A stretch of DNA of 53,911 nt from contig JASGDC010000016.1 of assembly GCA_047608145.1 (NCBI GenBank), positions 1-53,911 on the forward strand, read 5' to 3'. A program made the position numbers and the translations under genes. The notes below the pieces were generated by a model. The model worked only from the letters and a program-made list of their open reading frames with translations. It was not told the DNA's origin and searched no databases. The DNA is from JASGDC01 sp047608145 (GTDB lineage Bacteria; Actinomycetota; Actinomycetes; Actinomycetales; Micrococcaceae). Below, piece after piece: positions 7,206 through 17,060 of the stretch (position 1 is the first letter of the stretch; each line of letters starts with the position of its first letter).

Positions 7206-9083
7206 TTATTTTTTATCGTTATTTTGTTCCACAATTCTAGTACTAGTTATTTTCTTACTTTGCTTTTGAGACTTAGCAGTACTTAATTGTTGGTTTAATA
7301 ATCTTTGAGCCCGCTCATCTTTAGCTTTATCAACAGATTTAGCTCGCTCAATTGGGCTTGGTTCAATTGCATTTTTAGGCTCTGGTTTTTCTTCTTTTAC
7401 CTTTTTATTTTTACGACTAAAACGTCTAGATTTTTCGCCACCGTTTTTAGGTTTTTCAAAATGCTCATTGAAACGCTTTGATAGCCTCTTTAGTGGATTT
7501 GTCTCTTCCTCTTCGAAATATTCTTCGTCTTCGCCATAATAGTAATAGTAGCTATCATTACCACCATAATAGTAACCGTAGTAACGAGAATCAGAACTTG
7601 TGGTAGGAATACGGTTAATAATCAAGCCAAGAACTTCGCTCTCAGCTTTTTTCATATTAGCTAAACTGTCTTTAATTTCTTCAACTTTAGTCTTATTTGC
7701 TGAGATAGTAATGATTGCACCATCGGCAAGGTGGCTTAGCACCGGCGCATCATTTACTGGCAAAATTGGTGGAGTATCCAAAAGCAAAATTGCTTCTTCT
7801 TTTAAGTCACTTACCAATCTACGCATCGCATTTGACTGCAATAGCTCAGCAGGGTTAGGTGGAACTTTACCAGAAGGTAGTACTAAAATATCGCCACGTT
7901 TATCATAAGCTTGCAATACATCTGCAACTTCAGCTTGCCCAGAAAGTACTTCAGTTAAACCAGCAGTACCTTCTACTAGTCCCATACGCTTTACTAGTGC
8001 TGGGCGACGCAAGTCACAGTCAACAATTACTACTTTAGTACCAGTAGCAGCAATAGTAATAGCCAAGTTAGCTGCAAGACTTGATTTACCATCACCTGGA
8101 GCAGGTGATGTAACTACAATTGCCCTAGGTGGCTCGTCCACATTTGAATAACGCAAGTTAGTACGAAGTTCACGGAAAGACTCAACTAAGCGATAATTAT
8201 CACGCTGTGAATCGCGTTTATCACCCATTGGGTCTACCAACACCATATTTTCTTCGAAAGGCAACATACCTAAAATTGGAGTATCAAAATTAGCTTCCAC
8301 ATCTTTACGAGAACGGATACGAGTATCAAACTGACCTTGGTACCATGCGTAAATAATACCGATAATTAGACCGGCTCCCATACCAGCTGCACCAAATAGC
8401 TTTTTGCTTGGATAAATAGGAGCAGATGGCAAACCTGCGGTAACGCTCGGAACTAATTTAATAATAGACTGACCATTATCATCAGTACCATCAGAACTAC
8501 TAGAGGATGACTGTGTTGACTGAGCAGGACCACCATTATTAACATTTACTGTTTGATCATTTTCAATATGTGATACTTCTTGCCCCAATACTTTAATCCA
8601 ACTATTGGCAAGGTCCATAGATTCTTCAGGAGTACCAGCCTTAGCCACAATACTAATGTTTGGAGTAGAGGTGGTGTTTGTAGCAGTAATTTGTGATGCT
8701 AAACCTTCAGGAGTTACATTTTGTAAGTTTAAGTCTTGGATCACACCTTCAGCTACAGTACGCGATTTAGCTAAATCTACATATGTTGCCGCACGTGATT
8801 TAGCAAGAATATCTCCTGAAGAAGCTAGTGCCAAGTTATCTGACTTACCTGCAGTAACAATGCCTACTGATTTTGCAGAATACACTTTTTGTTGGGTAAG
8901 AGAAACACCTATACCTACAAATAGACCAATGATTATAGATAACAATGCCTCTTTCCAGTGATTTTTATATGGCAAAAGAAGCTTACCGAGGTCAAATTTT
9001 ATTTCTTTATCCTCGGATTTTTCGGGTTCAATTTGCTCCCGAATTATGATTTGTTCGATTGGCTTAATTTCAGTTTCTGCCAT
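7206..9083 (-). CDS. Wzc/CpsD-type polysaccharide co-polymerase and BY-tyrosine kinase
   Basis: This 625-aa protein joins a Wzz chain-length-determinant part to a bacterial tyrosine kinase. Membrane segments lie at about 45-62 and 228-248 and flank an extracytoplasmic region. The kinase has Walker A (APGDGKSS, near 328), Walker A' (VIVDCDLRRP, near 353) and Walker B (LLLDTPP, near 435). A cluster of 11 tyrosines (about 500-520) is the expected autophosphorylation site, and a long Lys/Glu-rich tail follows it. Such proteins set polymer length and control export of capsule or wall glycans. It starts at ATG behind AAGGG, 66 bases after ispG and 17 before proS, an unusual place for this family. 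The substrate polymer is unknown. Confidence 0.88.
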   Translation of the reverse strand: MAETEIKPIEQIIIREQIEPEKSEDKEIKFDLGKLLLPYKNHWKEALLSIIIGLFVGIGVSLTQQKVYSAKSVGIVTAGKSDNLALASSGDILAKSRAATYVDLAKSRTVAEGVIQDLNLQNVTPEGLASQITATNTTSTPNISIVAKAGTPEESMDLANSWIKVLGQEVSHIENDQTVNVNNGGPAQSTQSSSSSSDGTDDNGQSIIKLVPSVTAGLPSAPIYPSKKLFGAAGMGAGLIIGIIYAWYQGQFDTRIRSRKDVEANFDTPILGMLPFEENMVLVDPMGDKRDSQRDNYRLVESFRELRTNLRYSNVDEPPRAIVVTSPAPGDGKSSLAANLAITIAATGTKVVIVDCDLRRPALVKRMGLVEGTAGLTEVLSGQAEVADVLQAYDKRGDILVLPSGKVPPNPAELLQSNAMRRLVSDLKEEAILLLDTPPILPVNDAPVLSHLADGAIITISANKTKVEEIKDSLANMKKAESEVLGLIINRIPTTSSDSRYYGYYYGGNDSYYYYYGEDEEYFEEEETNPLKRLSKRFNEHFEKPKNGGEKSRRFSRKNKKVKEEKPEPKNAIEPSPIERAKSVDKAKDERAQRLLNQQLSTAKSQKQSKKITSTRIVEQNNDKK

Positions 9084-9149
9084 TTATTCCCTTAATAATT
9101 TCCTTATTTCCTCTGCACAAAGTTAAACTACTAACCACAATATTACAGC

Positions 9150-10313
9150 TTACATGATATTAACTTGTGGTGTGCCGCTCTCAGAAATTTTACCTTCGGC
9201 TTCCATTTGAGCTGCGATACGTCGTGATTCTGCTAATAAAGTATCAACAATTTCTGCTTCTGGCACAGTTTTAATTACTTTACCTTTAACGAAAATTTGC
9301 CCTTTACCATTACCAGAAGCCACACCTAAATCAGCTTCACGGGCTTCACCAGGACCATTAACAATACAGCCCATAACTGCAACTCGTAACGGAACTTCTA
9401 AGCCTTCTAGACCTTCTGTAACTTCGTCAGCAAGTTTGTAAACATCAACTTGAGCTCGTCCACATGAAGGACAGCTTACAATCTCAAGTTTACGTGGACG
9501 CAAGTTTAATGATTGTAAAATCTGAGTACCAACTTTAATCTCTTCAACAGGAGGAGCTGAAAGTGAAACACGGATAGTGTCACCAATACCATCTGCAAGT
9601 AATGATCCAAAAGCAGTAGCAGACTTAATAGTACCTTGAAATGTTGGACCTGCTTCAGTAACACCTAGGTGTAGTGGCCAATCTCCTCGTTCAGCAAGTT
9701 GACGATATGCTTCAACCATTACTACTGGATCATTATGTTTAACTGAAATCTTAAAATCTTTAAATCCATGTTCTTCAAACAAAGAAGCTTCCCAAACTGC
9801 AGATTCAACAAGAGCTTCTGGGGTAGCTTTTCCATATTTCTTTAACAAGCGCTTATCCAAAGAACCTGCGTTGACACCAATGCGGATTGAAGTACCAGCT
9901 TCTGCTGCAGCTTCGCCAATCTCTTTTACCTTGTCATCAAAGGCACGGATATTACCTGGGTTTACACGTACTGCTCCACAGCCTGCTTCAATAGCTTTAA
10001 ATACATATTTCGGCTGGAAGTGAATATCAGCAATAACCGGAATTTGTGACTTCATAGCGATAATTGGCAAAGCTTCTGCATCTTTATCAGTAGGACAAGC
10101 CACACGCACAATGTCACAACCTGCCGCAGTTAACTCAGCAATCTGCTGCAAAGTAGCATTGATATCATGAGTTTTTGTAGTAGTCATAGACTGCACTGAA
10201 ACTGGACTCTCACTGCCAACGCCAACTGAACCAACTTGAATTTGGCGAGTCTTACGGCGTGGAGCCAATACTGGCGGAGGGCTAGCAGGTATTCCAAGAT
10301 TAACTGATGTCAC
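9150..10313 (-). CDS. ispG: 4-hydroxy-3-methylbut-2-enyl diphosphate synthase (flavodoxin/ferredoxin)
   Basis: IspG (387 aa) makes HMBPP in the MEP isoprenoid pathway using a [4Fe-4S] cluster. The cluster cysteines are seen in SCPSCGRAQ (near 281) and GCIVNGPGEA (near 318). The N-terminal TIM-barrel part carries SVQSMTTTKT and the ADIHF motif. The start is GTG with an AGAAAGGTCA site. It follows rseP and dxr on the same strand; the three form the usual actinobacterial dxr-rseP-ispG unit. Confidence 0.96.
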   Translation of the reverse strand: MTSVNLGIPASPPPVLAPRRKTRQIQVGSVGVGSESPVSVQSMTTTKTHDINATLQQIAELTAAGCDIVRVACPTDKDAEALPIIAMKSQIPVIADIHFQPKYVFKAIEAGCGAVRVNPGNIRAFDDKVKEIGEAAAEAGTSIRIGVNAGSLDKRLLKKYGKATPEALVESAVWEASLFEEHGFKDFKISVKHNDPVVMVEAYRQLAERGDWPLHLGVTEAGPTFQGTIKSATAFGSLLADGIGDTIRVSLSAPPVEEIKVGTQILQSLNLRPRKLEIVSCPSCGRAQVDVYKLADEVTEGLEGLEVPLRVAVMGCIVNGPGEAREADLGVASGNGKGQIFVKGKVIKTVPEAEIVDTLLAESRRIAAQMEAEGKISESGTPQVNIM

Positions 10314-10396
10314 GATAAATTGACCTTTCTTAAAAACAAACTAATAACATTCTAGCTAATGTAGGCTATTAGTTAAAGGCTAATAAACTAGAATAC

Positions 10397-11746
10397 CTAG
10401 TTAAATAATGAAATAGGTTTTACTATATCTGCATAAATCAGCAGTGCGCTCATTGCTAATAAAATACCTACCATTACATAAGTCAGAGGCAGCATCTTTG
10501 CCAAGTCAAATGGACCAGGATCCTTACGTCCAAACAACTTTGCAAAGAACCTGCGGATACCTTCCCAGAGTGCACCGGCTACATGTCCACCATCAAGTGG
10601 TAGTAACGGTACTAAGTTAAATACAAATAGTGCAATATTCAAGCCCGCAATTAGTGAAATAATTGTCGCAAATTTATCAGTTACATTAATTTTATCATTG
10701 CTTGCTATCTCACCGGCAGCTCTACCTACACCAACAACACTCATTGGACTATCAATATCACGTGGTGCATCAGAAAAAGCTGCATGCCAAACATCAATCA
10801 TTCGTTGTGGTAAATTCAGAATAACTTTGACAGTTGCTTTAATATTATTACCAATCATTGGGAAAACAGCACCTAATGGTTGTTTTTGCATTTCACTAGT
10901 TGGCCCAATACCAAGGAAACCCACTTTAAGAGTTACATAATTTCCCGCTGAATCTTTGATTGGCATTCCAAGTGCGTCAGTTTCTGGACGTTCTGACAAG
11001 ATTGGAGTTACCTGCAGAGTTTCAGTTTTACCATTACGATTAACTGTTAAAGCTACAGGTTTCCCAGCAGAATCTCGAATTTGTTCACTAAGTAAATCCC
11101 AAGAAGTCACAGTGGTTCCGTTAAAACCTGTAATCTTATCTCCTGGTTTTATACCAGCAACAGCTGCCGGGGCTTTTGGATCATCTGGTAAACATTCTTC
11201 ACGCTGCTGATTTTTCATCTCTTGCACAGAAACTACACACTGAGAAACTGATGCTACCTGAGTAGTAGGTTTAGCAACTCCAAAAGTAGTAATTAAGATA
11301 CTAAATAACACAAATGCAATAACTATATTCATAAACGGGCCACCAAGCATAATGATTACCCGTTTATATATTGGCAACTTATAGAAAACTCGATTTTCAT
11401 CCCCCGGACCAATTTCTTCCGCAGAAAACTTCCGTGCATCTTCAGCAAGAGATTGGAACATTCCAGTAGAAGTACTACGGACTGTGCCTGGAGCATCATG
11501 AGCAGTCGGAGGTAACATCCCTATCATTGAAATATAGCCACCAAGTGGAATTGCCTTTATGCCGTATTCTGTATCGCCCTTTTTCTTAGAATAAATAGTA
11601 GGACCAAAGCCAATCATATATTGCTTAACTTTAACGCCAAACTTCTTTGCAGGCACTAAATGTCCCACTTCATGTAATGCAATAGAAATTCCAATGCCCA
11701 GAGCAACTAAAAGTACTCCTGCGATATAAAGTAATACAGTTATCAT
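10397..11746 (-). CDS. rseP: Site-2 type membrane zinc protease (RseP/Rip1-like)
   Basis: This 449-aa intramembrane protease cuts membrane-bound anti-sigma factors or other membrane proteins. The zinc motif HEVGH is at residues 25-29 in the first transmembrane segment, and the third zinc ligand lies in PLLPLDGGHV near 385. A PDZ domain occupies the middle (KPGDKITGFNGT region). Four membrane segments are predicted. It lies 2 bases after dxr, so the two are translationally linked. The family (M50) and its location are typical for actinobacteria; its substrate here is unknown. Confidence 0.93.
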   Translation of the reverse strand: MITVLLYIAGVLLVALGIGISIALHEVGHLVPAKKFGVKVKQYMIGFGPTIYSKKKGDTEYGIKAIPLGGYISMIGMLPPTAHDAPGTVRSTSTGMFQSLAEDARKFSAEEIGPGDENRVFYKLPIYKRVIIMLGGPFMNIVIAFVLFSILITTFGVAKPTTQVASVSQCVVSVQEMKNQQREECLPDDPKAPAAVAGIKPGDKITGFNGTTVTSWDLLSEQIRDSAGKPVALTVNRNGKTETLQVTPILSERPETDALGMPIKDSAGNYVTLKVGFLGIGPTSEMQKQPLGAVFPMIGNNIKATVKVILNLPQRMIDVWHAAFSDAPRDIDSPMSVVGVGRAAGEIASNDKINVTDKFATIISLIAGLNIALFVFNLVPLLPLDGGHVAGALWEGIRRFFAKLFGRKDPGPFDLAKMLPLTYVMVGILLAMSALLIYADIVKPISLFN

Positions 11747-11748
11747 AA

Positions 11749-12927
11749 TTAGAACTTTTCTTTAATTAGCTTATTCGCCTGTTCTCTAGCCCAAGAATCT
11801 GCTTTTAATACTATATCTAAGTTTAACTCAACTGCAGATTTATGGGAATGCACAATTTCAGCTACGATATCTACAATGTCTAAAAAGCCAATCTGTCCTC
11901 CATGGAATGCGTCAACTGCTTCTTCGTTTGCAGCGTTATAAACTGCAGGTGCAGTACCGCCAATTTTTGCACAATGTTTAGCTAATTTAACTGCTGGAAA
12001 ATTCTCTTCATCTAATGGTTCAAAAGTCCATTGACTAGCTTTTGTCCAATCACATGGAGTTCCAACCTTTGCAGTACGCAGCGGCCAAGATAAACCTAAT
12101 GCAATTGGCAATTTCATATCTGGAGGTGAACACTGAGCAATGGTAGAACCATCATCATACTCTACCATTGAGTGCACAATTGATTGTGGATGCACTACTA
12201 CATCAATAGCATCAATTGGAACATCAAATAGTAGATGTGCTTCAATTACTTCAAGTCCTTTATTAACCAAAGTCGACGAGTTTGTAGTTACTACTCGTCC
12301 CATATCCCAAGTAGGATGAGCTAACGCTTCAGCAGGAGTGACTTGTGCTAATTCCGCACGAGTTTTACCGCGAAAAGGTCCCCCAGAAGCGGTCAATACT
12401 AATTTTGCTACTTCAGATTTTTCGTAAGGGATAGTTGCAGCGTTCGTAGACATTAAGCATTGAGCCAAGGCTGAATGCTCCGAATCAACTGGCACAATTT
12501 GTCCAGGTTTAGCCAAACTTTTCACTAATTCGCCACCGATTATTAAAGATTCTTTATTAGCCAAAGCTAAGGTGTTATGAGCTTCTAAAGTTGCAAGAGT
12601 AGGTTTAAGTCCAACCGCACCAGTCATCCCATTTAAAACAACATTTACCGGTTTTTTTGCAAGCTCTGTCGCTGCAGTTTCTCCTACTAAAATTTCTGGA
12701 AATTCAGTAACTCCACCAGCTGAGCACAGCTTTTTTAATGTAATTACAGAACCTTTAGCAATTGCTACAACTTTAGGCTTAAAAGCTGCTATTTGCTGTG
12801 CAAGTAGTTCAATATTGCTACCACAAGCTAAACCGAATACTTCAAATTTATCGGTGTTCTCTGCGATAACTTCAAGACCTTGAGTTCCAATTGACCCAGT
12901 AGCCCCTAAAATCGTAACAGTACGCAA
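11749..12927 (-). CDS. dxr: 1-deoxy-D-xylulose 5-phosphate reductoisomerase
   Basis: Dxr (392 aa) catalyses the first committed step of the MEP pathway with NADPH and a divalent metal. The nucleotide-binding loop LGATGSIGTQG is at residues 8-18. The substrate/metal segment with VDSEHSALAQC is near 150, and the conserved catalytic-loop region with PTWDMG is near 205. The start ATG is one base after the stop of the preceding DivIVA-like gene. The length is normal for the family. Confidence 0.96.
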   Translation of the reverse strand: MRTVTILGATGSIGTQGLEVIAENTDKFEVFGLACGSNIELLAQQIAAFKPKVVAIAKGSVITLKKLCSAGGVTEFPEILVGETAATELAKKPVNVVLNGMTGAVGLKPTLATLEAHNTLALANKESLIIGGELVKSLAKPGQIVPVDSEHSALAQCLMSTNAATIPYEKSEVAKLVLTASGGPFRGKTRAELAQVTPAEALAHPTWDMGRVVTTNSSTLVNKGLEVIEAHLLFDVPIDAIDVVVHPQSIVHSMVEYDDGSTIAQCSPPDMKLPIALGLSWPLRTAKVGTPCDWTKASQWTFEPLDEENFPAVKLAKHCAKIGGTAPAVYNAANEEAVDAFHGGQIGFLDIVDIVAEIVHSHKSAVELNLDIVLKADSWAREQANKLIKEKF

Positions 12928-12928
12928 C

Positions 12929-14629
12929 TTACTTTGCCTTAATTACTTCAATCAGTTTATTTAGCACTGCATCTACTTGTTTTTCGCTGTACGCATCAAG
13001 TGAACGAGCAGAGCTAAACCTGGTTTTTTTAATATCTTTTAGTGACAATTTTTTGCCATTTTGCATTGAATCTGCGATTGTCTTAGCAAATCTGTCTACT
13101 TCAGAAACTTTGTAACCAGTTTGGCTTGCTTTATTAAAACGTTTACCATTACCACGATTAAATCTAGCTAAGATAACTTCACGAGTATCTTTAGGCTGCT
13201 TATCTGCTTTGTTAAGGTCTTTTGCGCCTACTGCTATAGTTGCTAATTCAGCTACAGCTGCAGTTTTACCGCTATGATACTTTTCTGCTGTGTCGGCTGT
13301 AGCTAACGGCTTAGCTTCAACTGATGCTCCCTTATTAAGGTCTGCTACAACAGCTTTTTTCTTAACTTTACGAGCATATTCAGTTACTGCTGTATGTTCC
13401 TCACTGCTAAATTCTTCTTTAAATGGCTCTGGTTCGCCTGGGATACTACCTCGACGCTTTTGCACATTCTCTACTATATGATTTAGTGCGGTATCTTTAT
13501 CAATACCTGTCTTTTTATCATCAGCACTAGCATCAGCTAAAGTAGCTTTAATAGCTTTAGCTTTTTTCTTTTTCTTCGGTTTTGCTTCAGGTATTGTTGT
13601 TGCTTCCACCTTGACAGGCTTATTATCAGCTAATTCTGATATTTCAGCAGAATTTTCAACATCATCAATTACTTCAATCTTTGCAATAGCACTTGATTCT
13701 GGATTAACGATAACTTTAGTTTTAGTATCGTCATTCATATTAATATTAGGATCAGTGTTTTCGCTAACTTCCGTTTTATCAGCTTTTACGTCTTCTTCAA
13801 TTTCCGGAAGTTCAGGAAGATCATATTCTTCCACAACTGAAGATTTCCTTGCTTTGGCAGCTCGTTTATCAATAATGCTAGCTTTTTCAGCTGTTGCTGT
13901 TTTTTCAGAACCTATGCTTTCATCGTCACCATCGTGAGTCTTAAAATCTATTATTTCAGTCTTTGGTTCTTCTTTACTCTCAGCTTTATCAATGACCTCA
14001 GTTTTTGGCTCATCAATTACTGGAGTTGCTGCGGTTGTAGAAGATACAACAGTTTCTTTTTGTTCTTTCTTTGGTTTACGTTTAAATAATTTAAGCGGAT
14101 TAGTCAACAGACTAGTAGGAGCTTCTTCAATGACCTCTGTTTTTGGCTCCTCTTTGCTCTCAACTTCATTAAGGACTTCAGTCTTAGGTTCAACTAATGA
14201 CTCTTGTGCTTTAGTTGGTTTAGCAGTGTTTTCATCGTCTTCTTTATTCTTAGTTGCCTTTGTAATTGCATCGCCGTCAATGATTCGGACACTACCTGTA
14301 CGTAAATCTTCAAAGTCAGCTGCTGCCTCAGCTTGGGTTTCTGCATCTGGCATAACACCAAGTGGCTCTATTTCTTCAGTAGTCTGTCGATCTTTAGAGT
14401 CACCAAATTTTTCTTTAAACCCGACTTCTAGTCGGTCCAAAGCTGTATCAACCGCATCAAAATCATAACCACCTACTTCTTCTTCGAAGTAGATTTCCAT
14501 TACTGTTTCTACGGTAACTTCACGAGATAAGCCTTGGTAACTACTACGTGCTTTCTCGATGAAGCTATCAACTTCTTGTCTGTTATACCCTTTTTCTGGG
14601 ATAGGCACAACTGGAAAAGAATTACCCAT
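12929..14629 (-). CDS. Low-complexity protein with DivIVA-like motifs at both ends
   Basis: The 566-aa product has two copies of a short DivIVA-domain-like pattern at each end. At the N terminus these are GYNRQEVDSFIEKAR (near 14) and GYDFDAVDTALDRLE (near 54); at the C terminus, GYKVSEVDRFAKTI and DAYSEKQVDAVLNKLIEVI. Between them, some 400 residues are disordered and rich in Glu, Lys, Thr, Ala and Val, with repeated EPKTEVI units. There is no signal peptide or membrane segment. DivIVA proteins mark curved membranes and poles, and a scaffold at the membrane would suit the cdsA-dxr neighbours, but that is inference. No enzymatic motif is visible. It starts at ATG and ends one base before dxr. 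Confidence 0.7.
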   Translation of the reverse strand: MGNSFPVVPIPEKGYNRQEVDSFIEKARSSYQGLSREVTVETVMEIYFEEEVGGYDFDAVDTALDRLEVGFKEKFGDSKDRQTTEEIEPLGVMPDAETQAEAAADFEDLRTGSVRIIDGDAITKATKNKEDDENTAKPTKAQESLVEPKTEVLNEVESKEEPKTEVIEEAPTSLLTNPLKLFKRKPKKEQKETVVSSTTAATPVIDEPKTEVIDKAESKEEPKTEIIDFKTHDGDDESIGSEKTATAEKASIIDKRAAKARKSSVVEEYDLPELPEIEEDVKADKTEVSENTDPNINMNDDTKTKVIVNPESSAIAKIEVIDDVENSAEISELADNKPVKVEATTIPEAKPKKKKKAKAIKATLADASADDKKTGIDKDTALNHIVENVQKRRGSIPGEPEPFKEEFSSEEHTAVTEYARKVKKKAVVADLNKGASVEAKPLATADTAEKYHSGKTAAVAELATIAVGAKDLNKADKQPKDTREVILARFNRGNGKRFNKASQTGYKVSEVDRFAKTIADSMQNGKKLSLKDIKKTRFSSARSLDAYSEKQVDAVLNKLIEVIKAK

Positions 14630-14702
14630 AAATCTATCTCCTTGGGAAGAAAACTTGCTACTTTATTTAAGTTTACAGTCTCTAACACACAATTGTTATC
14701 TA

Positions 14703-15533
14703 TTAATGCAAAAGTTCTAGATGAATAACTATTGTGTACAAAATAAAAATTGCTGGAATGGCAAAAAGGATGGAATCTAGTCTATCCATAAAGCCACCAT
14801 GACCTGGAATCATCTGACTCATATCTTTAACTCCAAGAGTTCTTTTAATTTTGGACTCAAAAAGGTCACCACAAGTCCCAGCAAAAACAATAGCTACTGC
14901 CACGATAATGCCCCAATACCAAGGTAATGGGGAAAAATTTACCAGCAATAAAACGGCCACAATACTTGCCAAAGCTATCGAACCGCCTGACCCTTCCCAA
15001 GTTTTACCGGGGCTTATGCTAGGAGCCAGTTTATGTTTACCAAATACCATTCCAGCAAATAATCCACCAGTATCATTTGCAGCTACTAGCACAATAGCTA
15101 GTAAGATTGCTGACTGCCCATGAGGTTCTCTAACTAAAATATTTGCAAATCCAAGCAAACCTGGCACATAAACTAAAATAGCTGTTAAACACCAAAGTCT
15201 ACCATCACGATTAGCTTTAATACTTGGAATATTAGTAACTAGAAAAGCTACGACTAGAATAGTGAAAATAATGTAGAAACCAGAATTATTAATAAACCCT
15301 ATTTCTGCAATAGCAAAAGCAAGTGCTCCTAATAATTCAGCTGGCAGTTTAACTGTACGAGTCTTATTTAAGACATTTGCAATTTCAAAAGTCCCAAATC
15401 CAGCAAAAACTGAAACTATGATAGCAAACAACCAAGGATTGAATATTAGTGGTACTAGTGCTATTGCAAGCAAAGCTACACCAGTGGCTACTGCCACTGG
15501 CATATTACGCCCTGACTTTTCTGAAAGATTCAT
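14703..15533 (-). CDS. cdsA: Phosphatidate cytidylyltransferase (CDP-diglyceride synthase)
   Basis: CdsA (276 aa) makes CDP-diacylglycerol, the precursor of the anionic phospholipids. It is an all-membrane protein with about eight hydrophobic segments. It carries the family signature near the C terminus, with ESKIKRTLGVKDMSQMIPGH and GGFMDRLDS. Its start overlaps the frr stop by one base (TAATG), which points to coupled translation in a pyrH-frr-cdsA operon. Confidence 0.95.
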   Translation of the reverse strand: MNLSEKSGRNMPVAVATGVALLAIALVPLIFNPWLFAIIVSVFAGFGTFEIANVLNKTRTVKLPAELLGALAFAIAEIGFINNSGFYIIFTILVVAFLVTNIPSIKANRDGRLWCLTAILVYVPGLLGFANILVREPHGQSAILLAIVLVAANDTGGLFAGMVFGKHKLAPSISPGKTWEGSGGSIALASIVAVLLLVNFSPLPWYWGIIVAVAIVFAGTCGDLFESKIKRTLGVKDMSQMIPGHGGFMDRLDSILFAIPAIFILYTIVIHLELLH

Positions 15534-16090
15534 TAAACCTCTAGTAATTCAGTTTCCTTATTTTTAGTAATTTCGTCAATAGTATCAACATGAGCTTTGG
15601 TAGTAGCCTCTAATTCTTTTTCGGCACGCGTACCTTCGTCCTCGCCAGCTTCGCCATCTTTTACGATACGGTCAATCTCTTCTTTAGCTTTACGACGAAT
15701 ATTACGAACTGAGACTTTTGCATCTTCAGCTTTACCTTTAACAAGCTTTACATACTCTTTACGTCGTTCTTCAGTAAGTTCTGGCATTACAATACGGATA
15801 ATGTTACCGTCATTTGCTGGGTTTCCACCGATATTTGCAGTTTGAATTGCTTTTTCAATGTCAGAAAGCGAATTTTTATCAAATGGTGAAATAGTTAGTA
15901 CTCGTGCCTCTGGAGTTTGAAAAGAAGCAAGTTGCTGTAATGGAGTAGGACTTCCGTAATAATCCACTATTACCTTTGAATAAAGCGCGGGGTTAGCTCG
16001 TCCAGTACGAACAGTACCAAAGTCTTCCTTTAAAACCTCAATGGCTTTGTCCATTTTTTCTTCAGTTTCGAGTAGTGCCTCATCGAACAT
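15533..16090 (-). CDS. frr: Ribosome recycling factor
   Basis: RRF (185 aa) works with EF-G to split post-termination ribosomes. The sequence has the full two-domain RRF pattern: MDKAIEVLKEDFGTVRTGRANP at the start, then the FDKNSLSDIEKAIQ region and the RRKEYVKLVKGKAEDAKVSVR helix. It lies 20 bases after pyrH with an AAAGG site and overlaps cdsA by one base. Length and context are standard. Confidence 0.97.
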   Translation of the reverse strand: MFDEALLETEEKMDKAIEVLKEDFGTVRTGRANPALYSKVIVDYYGSPTPLQQLASFQTPEARVLTISPFDKNSLSDIEKAIQTANIGGNPANDGNIIRIVMPELTEERRKEYVKLVKGKAEDAKVSVRNIRRKAKEEIDRIVKDGEAGEDEGTRAEKELEATTKAHVDTIDEITKNKETELLEV

Positions 16091-16110
16091 AGTTTATTTA
16101 CCTTTCGTTG

Positions 16111-16815
16111 TTAAGCTGTAACAAGCGTACCAATCTTTTCGCCACGTAACGCTGCGGTAATGTTACCTTTACCTTGCATCCCAAATACCATCATTGGCAT
16201 TTTATTTTCTTCTGCTAACGCAAAAGCAGTAGCGTCTACGACTTTCAAACCTTTATCTAAAGCATCATGGTAAGTAATCTTATCGATTTTCTTTGCTTCT
16301 GGATCTTCATTTGGATCTGCAGTGTAAACACCGTCGACACCGTTTTTAGCTACTAGAATCACATCAGCGTGAACCTCTAATGCACGTTGTGCAGCTACTG
16401 TGTCTGTCGAGAAATATGGTAAACCAGCACCAGCACCAAAAATAACGACTCGCCCTAATTCCATATGGCGTACTGCACGTCGAGGAATGTATGGCTCTGC
16501 CACTTGTCCCATAGTAATTGCACTTTGAACTCGAGTATCTACTCCAGATTGTTCTAAGAAATCTTGCAATGCTAAAGAGTTCATAACCGTACCGAGCATG
16601 CCGATGTAATCAGCACGAGCACGATCCATCCCATTTTCAGATAGCTCAGCCCCCCTAAAGAAATTACCACCACCGACTACGACAGAAATTTCGACTTCAG
16701 CAGCTGCTTCTTTGATTTCAGAAACAACTTCTTTAACTACATCAGGGTCAACTCCAGTTTTTCCGCCACCGAAAACTTCACCTGATAATTTCAAAAGCAC
16801 TCGACGTTTTTTCAT
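16111..16815 (-). CDS. pyrH: Uridylate kinase (UMP kinase)
   Basis: PyrH (234 aa) phosphorylates UMP to UDP. It is of the hexameric amino-acid-kinase type: KLSGEVFGG at the N terminus, VVGGGNFFRG near 47, and the DTVAAQRALE and NGVDGVYTADPNEDP blocks in the second half. It has its own AAGGAGAG site. It is separated from tsf by a terminator (17013-17048), so it must use a separate promoter in the 16816-17012 gap. A weak TTGAAA-N16-TAAAAA pattern is visible there. Confidence 0.97.
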   Translation of the reverse strand: MKKRRVLLKLSGEVFGGGKTGVDPDVVKEVVSEIKEAAAEVEISVVVGGGNFFRGAELSENGMDRARADYIGMLGTVMNSLALQDFLEQSGVDTRVQSAITMGQVAEPYIPRRAVRHMELGRVVIFGAGAGLPYFSTDTVAAQRALEVHADVILVAKNGVDGVYTADPNEDPEAKKIDKITYHDALDKGLKVVDATAFALAEENKMPMMVFGMQGKGNITAALRGEKIGTLVTA

Positions 16816-17012
16816 TACTTAAAACTCTCCTTAGTCCAAAGCCTTCTCCTATCAAGATTACACTATTTGGCAATTAGAAGGCGGCTATGCACACGCTGAC
16901 AATTACTTATCTGACTATAAGTTTACAATTCCAGCATTTTTACTACTTGATGTGATTTTTTCAATATTTTTGGCAAAACTACTGAAATTAACTAACTGTC
17001 TAAATTGCACAC

Positions 17013-17048
17013 AAAAAGGGACCTAGGTTATTTACCAGGTCCCTTTTT
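17013..17048 (-). terminator. Rho-independent terminator after tsf
   Basis: A 12-base stem (AAAAAGGGACCT and its complement) is followed on the minus strand by a run of five T. It lies 13 bases beyond the tsf stop codon and ends the rpsB-tsf operon. The A-run on the other side lets it also work in the opposite direction. Confidence 0.88.
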
Positions 17049-17060
17049 ATTAAAGTTTAA

